Source: Prasinococcaceae sp. CCMP 1430
Taxonomy: Eukaryota > Prasinodermophyta > Palmophyllophyceae > Prasinococcales > Prasinococcaceae
Reading direction: 5' to 3'
NCBI GenBank assembly: GCA_013416795.1
Contig: RQSC01000630.1
Span: forward strand, 298,576-350,737
DNA: 52,162 bases
Shown: positions 49,515-52,162 of the stretch, piece after piece
How the letters are laid out: the number at the start of each line of letters is the position of its first letter
Numbering within the stretch: position 1 is the stretch's first letter
Program-made: the position numbers and the translations under genes
Notes under the pieces: model-generated
What the model was told of the DNA's origin: nothing
The model's database searches: none
What the model saw: the letters and a program-made list of their open reading frames with translations, nothing else

Positions 49515-49995
49515 CTTGTGCCATCAGCGCGTGACCGCGACGACGACGACGAAGCGCGGTGGCCGCCGCCGCCGCGGGCCGCGCCGCGCGCAGCGCCGCT
49601 CGCATCGCGGGCAGCGTCGGTAGTGGCACACGCCCCCCACTCCTCCCACCCGCCCTCCCCCACGTCTATCCACACTCGCGCGGCTGCAGCGCCGCTCACA
49701 CGCCGGCCACGCGCGCAAATGCATTCTGATATGTCTCGCCGCGGACATCAACGACATCAGGGGTTAGGGTCTACAGTATGGTTTTGTTCGGGGGGTACCA
49801 TCAATGGTACGCGCCTGACCACGGTCTAATCTTCCTAGGGTTCGCCTTTTACACGGGTCAGTTTGGCAGACCAACAACACATCGTTTTATGCGGGGGTGG
49901 CCCCGCGGGCGTCACAGCGCGTGCGCGCGGGCGGGGGCATGCCTGCTGCTGGCGGCGCCGCGGCGTCGGGCGCTCCTCCGGCCGCTCGCGCCACG
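49515..49995. other. Region upstream of the TSR1 tail, with AT-rich patch and inverted repeat
   Basis: No upstream TSR1 exon was recognised on the minus strand. An AT-richer patch (49735-49890) includes GGGGTTAGGG (telomere-like) and the inverted repeat at 49795-49810. A plus-strand frame from ATG 49778 (MVLFGGYHQWYAPDHGLIFL) has no recognised relatives. Confidence 0.5.
49795..49810. repeat. Perfect inverted repeat, 7-bp arms with 2-nt spacer
   Basis: GTACCAT-CA-ATGGTAC, a perfect palindromic hairpin within the AT-rich patch. Confidence 0.85.
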
Positions 49996-49996
49996 N
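49996..49996. other. Single ambiguous base at left edge of duplicate, probable contig join
   Basis: The N sits exactly where copy B of the 375-bp duplication starts, which is where assemblers break and rejoin contigs. Confidence 0.65.
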
Positions 49997-50371
49997 AGGC
50001 CCCGCGGCGCCCCGTGGCAGAGGCGCGCGCGCTGTGGCGCACGCGGGGAACGGCACCGCAGGTGGCGGATGCATTTCGATCTAAAATCAATTTCAAAACC
50101 GCTTTCTCCCCACGGATGGAATGTTTGCACTTAATTATGCGGAGTTATCCATGTATCTCCGACGTTTTTTTGCCGGCGCCGGTATACTGCTGCGGCACCG
50201 GCACAGCGCGCCCTAGCGGCGGAGGGGAGGCAGAGGCGCCCTCCGCGGGGCGTCGGAGGGGCCGCCGAGCCGGGCGTGGGCTGCAATTCCCGCGCGGCAG
50301 AGGAGGGGCCATGTCGGCGCTCGCGCGCACCCGCGGTGCGCGTCTGTTTGCCGCAGCGCGCGCCGCGCCCG
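49997..50371. repeat. 375-bp duplication, copy B (promoter plus mitochondrial presequence)
   Basis: Second copy of 47606-47980. It carries the same AT-rich promoter core, 5' UTR and first ~20 codons, here leading into MRPS34 instead of ATP11. The right boundary lies inside the coding sequence; the left boundary is the N. Confidence 0.95.
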
Positions 50372-50907
50372 CCGCGAGCGCGCTCGAGCGCGCACAGCGC
50401 TTCGCCGGCGACACGTACGGCGCGGACGGCGAGCTCGAGGACGTGCCGAGCAGCCGCCGCGGCGGCAACAAGCGTGGCGAGCCGGGGTGGAACCTGCTAG
50501 AGCTCGTGCGCCGGCTGCCTGACTATGGCAAGGGCTCGCGCGTCGCACAGGCCAGCGACCATGCGCAGACGTATTACGAGATCTCGCGCGTCAAGCCGTC
50601 GCCCCATGACCCCTCGCACGGCAAGGTGTGGGGCGTCAAGTACCACCGCGGCGTGGCGGAGCCGAACGAGCGCCCGCGGCCCATCAGACAGGTCCTGCGG
50701 AGGCCGTGGGTGGTGCGCGAAATGGCGCAGCCAGCTGTCGCCGAGGGCGAGGACGCTCCCAAGCCGTGGATCGACATGCGCGAAAAGTACGACATCAAAA
50801 CCGAGACTGCCAGGCGCTCCGCCGCGGCTGCAATGGCCGCTCGGGAGGAGGGCGCAGAGGAGGCCAGCGAGGAGGATGGCGAGGCGACCAAAGAGGAGGC
50901 GGAATGA
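50311..50907 (+). CDS. MRPS34: Mitochondrial small ribosomal subunit protein mS34 (MRPS34-like)
   Basis: Component of the mitochondrial 28S/37S ribosomal subunit. Single exon, 198 residues from ATG 50311, ending in an acidic tail (EEASEEDGEATKEEAE). The N-terminal presequence MSALARTRGARLFAAARA is the same as that of ATP11. The mS34 signature is clear: WNLLELVRRLPDYGKGSRVA (LL-x-LLGRLP-x-x-G-x-GR in animals), YYEISRVKPS, and HGKVWGVKYHRG (HGKAWGILTFKGK in human). The spacing of these three blocks matches the family. It converges on the second Nudix gene. Confidence 0.88.
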   Translation: MSALARTRGARLFAAARAAPAASALERAQRFAGDTYGADGELEDVPSSRRGGNKRGEPGWNLLELVRRLPDYGKGSRVAQASDHAQTYYEISRVKPSPHDPSHGKVWGVKYHRGVAEPNERPRPIRQVLRRPWVVREMAQPAVAEGEDAPKPWIDMREKYDIKTETARRSAAAAMAAREEGAEEASEEDGEATKEEAE

Positions 50908-51117
50908 AGGAGGTGCTGACAGCATTGCCTGAGACCAGCGCTTACAAACACTAATACAATTTTTTTGGGGATGTGACGTGTCTGAGCCTGTCAGCCTCAC
51001 GCCCGCGTCGCGCCCTCTTCCCCTCCCGCGCGCTGCCACATCCATGAGACTCAAAATGCACACGCACTCACACCGCGAGCGCGCACATTCGGTGGCGCAT
51101 GAAGGCAGATGAGAATC

Positions 51118-51824
51118 TTACACATTGCCGTCCCTGCCCGCGGCGCGCCCGGCGATGACAGGCTCGACGAGCGACGCGAGACGCTCATACACGGGCCTTT
51201 TGAAACCCACCATCGTGGGCACAAGCTCGTCGAAAGTCGTCCAACGCACGGCCTCAAACTCGCGCTTCTCGCCGCCGAGGCCACTCAGGTCGACGGACGC
51301 GTCGACGTCGTCCACATCGCCCTTGTACTCGAAGACGCTCCAATGCATCTCCTGCCCGCAGTAGCCCGCCTTCTCGAGCCATGTGCCAGGTGGCACGTCG
51401 TATGGAGTCGTCTCGGGGAGCTCGCCGATAAACTGGGCAGGTGCGCGCGCAGGACGCGCCGTCAGCGCGCGGGGGCCACCAGCTGTTGCGCGCCTGCGCC
51501 GCTCGCCAGCAGGCAGGAGCACGCAGTGGCGCTGCAGCGCACCTCAACAGCAGGTGGCCGCAGGCCCATCTCCTCGTAGAGCTCGCGCGCGGCGGCAGAG
51601 GACGGTGCCTCGCCCTCGTCAAGGCCACCCTGCGCAAACTGCCACTGCCCGCGCTTGTCCGAGCGCTCGCCGACGAGCACTCGCACGCCGCCGCTGCCGC
51701 ACGCGCTGAACACGACGGCGCCAGCGCACTGCCGGTAGCGAGGCGGCGGCGGCGGCGCGGCGGCGGCGGGCGGCTCCTCCGCGGGGGGGTGGGGGGCGTC
51801 GGCGCGGGCGGCAGCGCGGCGCAT
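51118..51824 (-). CDS. Nudix hydrolase, second RppH-like copy
   Basis: Two exons: 51543-51824 (ATG 51824 preferred, donor GTGCGC) and 51118-51432 (acceptor GCCCAG), phase 0 ([14 protein letters not shown]), 198 residues. The frame is open upstream through a hexanucleotide repeat but there becomes RVRVRV and is unlikely coding. The Nudix box [21 protein letters not shown] is complete. Flanking family features: [30 protein letters not shown] and [19 protein letters not shown]. The latter motif is shared with the Nudix protein at 44.1-44.8 kb, so the two are probably paralogues. The short Ala/Pro/Arg-rich N-terminus could be an organelle signal. Likely substrates are NpnN, (p)ppGpp or 5'-triphosphate RNA by family analogy; not determined. 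Confidence 0.85.
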
Positions 51825-52162
51825 GTGGACGTTGGCACGGACGTGGGCGCCGATGTCGACGCTGATGCGGACGTCGGCGCCGATGCGGACGCGGACGTGG
51901 ACGCGGACGCGGACGCGGACGCGAACGCGAACGCGAACGCGGAAGCGGCTTCTGAGCTGGACGGCGTCGGAGGTGACGGCGGCGGCGCGCATGACGAAGG
52001 TGACGGCGGCGTCGTGCACGACGACGGCGACGCGGCGATCGAGGACGCGGACGCGCTGCTCGTGGAGGGGGCGACGAGCGCAAGCCGGGCGGGCAGCGAG
52101 GGGAGGGAGGGGGAGCGCCCGCGGGCGCGGCGGGCGGCGGAGGCGGGGCGGCGGCACCGCGC
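51825..52162. other. Window end: hexanucleotide-repeat region, possible acidic coding exon on plus strand
   Basis: The plus strand is open from about 51795 to the window end in the frame reading [14 protein letters not shown], then [12 protein letters not shown] and [16 protein letters not shown]. That looks like an acidic disordered protein, but no start codon or domain is visible. The minus strand of the same stretch reads RVRVRVRV. Confidence 0.35.
51884..51945. repeat. (GCGGAC)n hexanucleotide repeat
   Basis: Imperfect GCGGAC/GCGAAC units for about 62 bp, with a looser version extending left to about 51840. Confidence 0.85.

Noticed and set aside
1-52162. CRISPR arrays, insertion sequences, integrase or phage genes, rRNA genes
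   Set aside because: None seen. The repeats present are microsatellites, short tandem motifs and one 375-bp duplication.

Overview
This is a GC-rich eukaryotic nuclear window, not bacterial or viral. Genes are split by short GT-AG introns (about 85-360 nt) with recurring donors GTGCGT, GTGAGT or GTGCGC, and the proteins are eukaryotic: V-ATPase subunit A, RBBP5/SWD1, CWC22, RER1, TSR1, ATP11, MRPS34, EML and Canopy. Several genes point to a photosynthetic alga, probably of the green lineage: a class A penicillin-binding protein with all catalytic motifs (plastid peptidoglycan), a RadA/Sms homologue, an AP2 domain, and a UMP synthase fused in the OPRT-then-OMPDC order (stramenopiles use the reverse order). 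A ciliary Pierce-type domain and a two-module EML protein suggest a flagellate or a flagellate ancestor. The exact lineage is inference. || Layout. 1-6.3 kb: a 5'-truncated ELM2-SANT-MBD-like-AP2-PHD chromatin protein (+) and a Q/P/A-rich protein with an SRA1/Sec31-type C-terminus (-). 7.2-13.5 kb: V-ATPase A (+), RBBP5/SWD1 (-), and a divergently transcribed histone H2B-like protein (+). 15.1-18.9 kb: UMP synthase (+) converging on CWC22 (-). 19.3-23.5 kb: class A PBP (-) and a secreted CE1/PHB-depolymerase-like esterase (+), both 5'-truncated by a 639-N gap. 23.7-30.0 kb: RadA (+), a nucleotidyltransferase-Pierce fusion (-), a small unknown (-) and RER1 (+). 30.2-42.6 kb: a two-HELP EML protein with an N-myristoylation signal (-), an F-box-kelch protein with an in-frame TGA near its end (+), a PhyH-type dioxygenase (-) and an unrecognised WD40 protein (-). 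44-52 kb: Nudix hydrolase (+), ribulose-phosphate epimerase (-), Canopy-thioredoxin-like fusion (-), ATP11 (+), a TSR1 tail fragment (-), MRPS34 (+) and a second Nudix hydrolase (-). || There are no operons, mobile elements, CRISPR arrays or convincing tRNA/rRNA genes. Functional themes are chromatin (ELM2/SANT/PHD, RBBP5, H2B-like), plastid (PBP, RadA, perhaps Nudix), mitochondrion (ATP11, MRPS34), secretory pathway (RER1, Canopy-like, SRA1/Sec31-like, V-ATPase) and cilium (EML, Pierce). || The most unusual points are: the H2B-like protein with an insertion in histone-fold loop 2, head to head with RBBP5; the nucleotidyltransferase-Pierce fusion; a 375-bp duplication that gives ATP11 and MRPS34 the same promoter and the same mitochondrial presequence; the Canopy-inactive-thioredoxin fusion; and the TGA inside the kelch reading frame. 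Single Ns at 44053 and 49996 look like contig joins, and three observations touch them (truncated Nudix 5' end, truncated TSR1, left edge of the duplicate), so assembly error must be excluded there. Intron coordinates were derived by hand from splice consensus, reading phase and family conservation.
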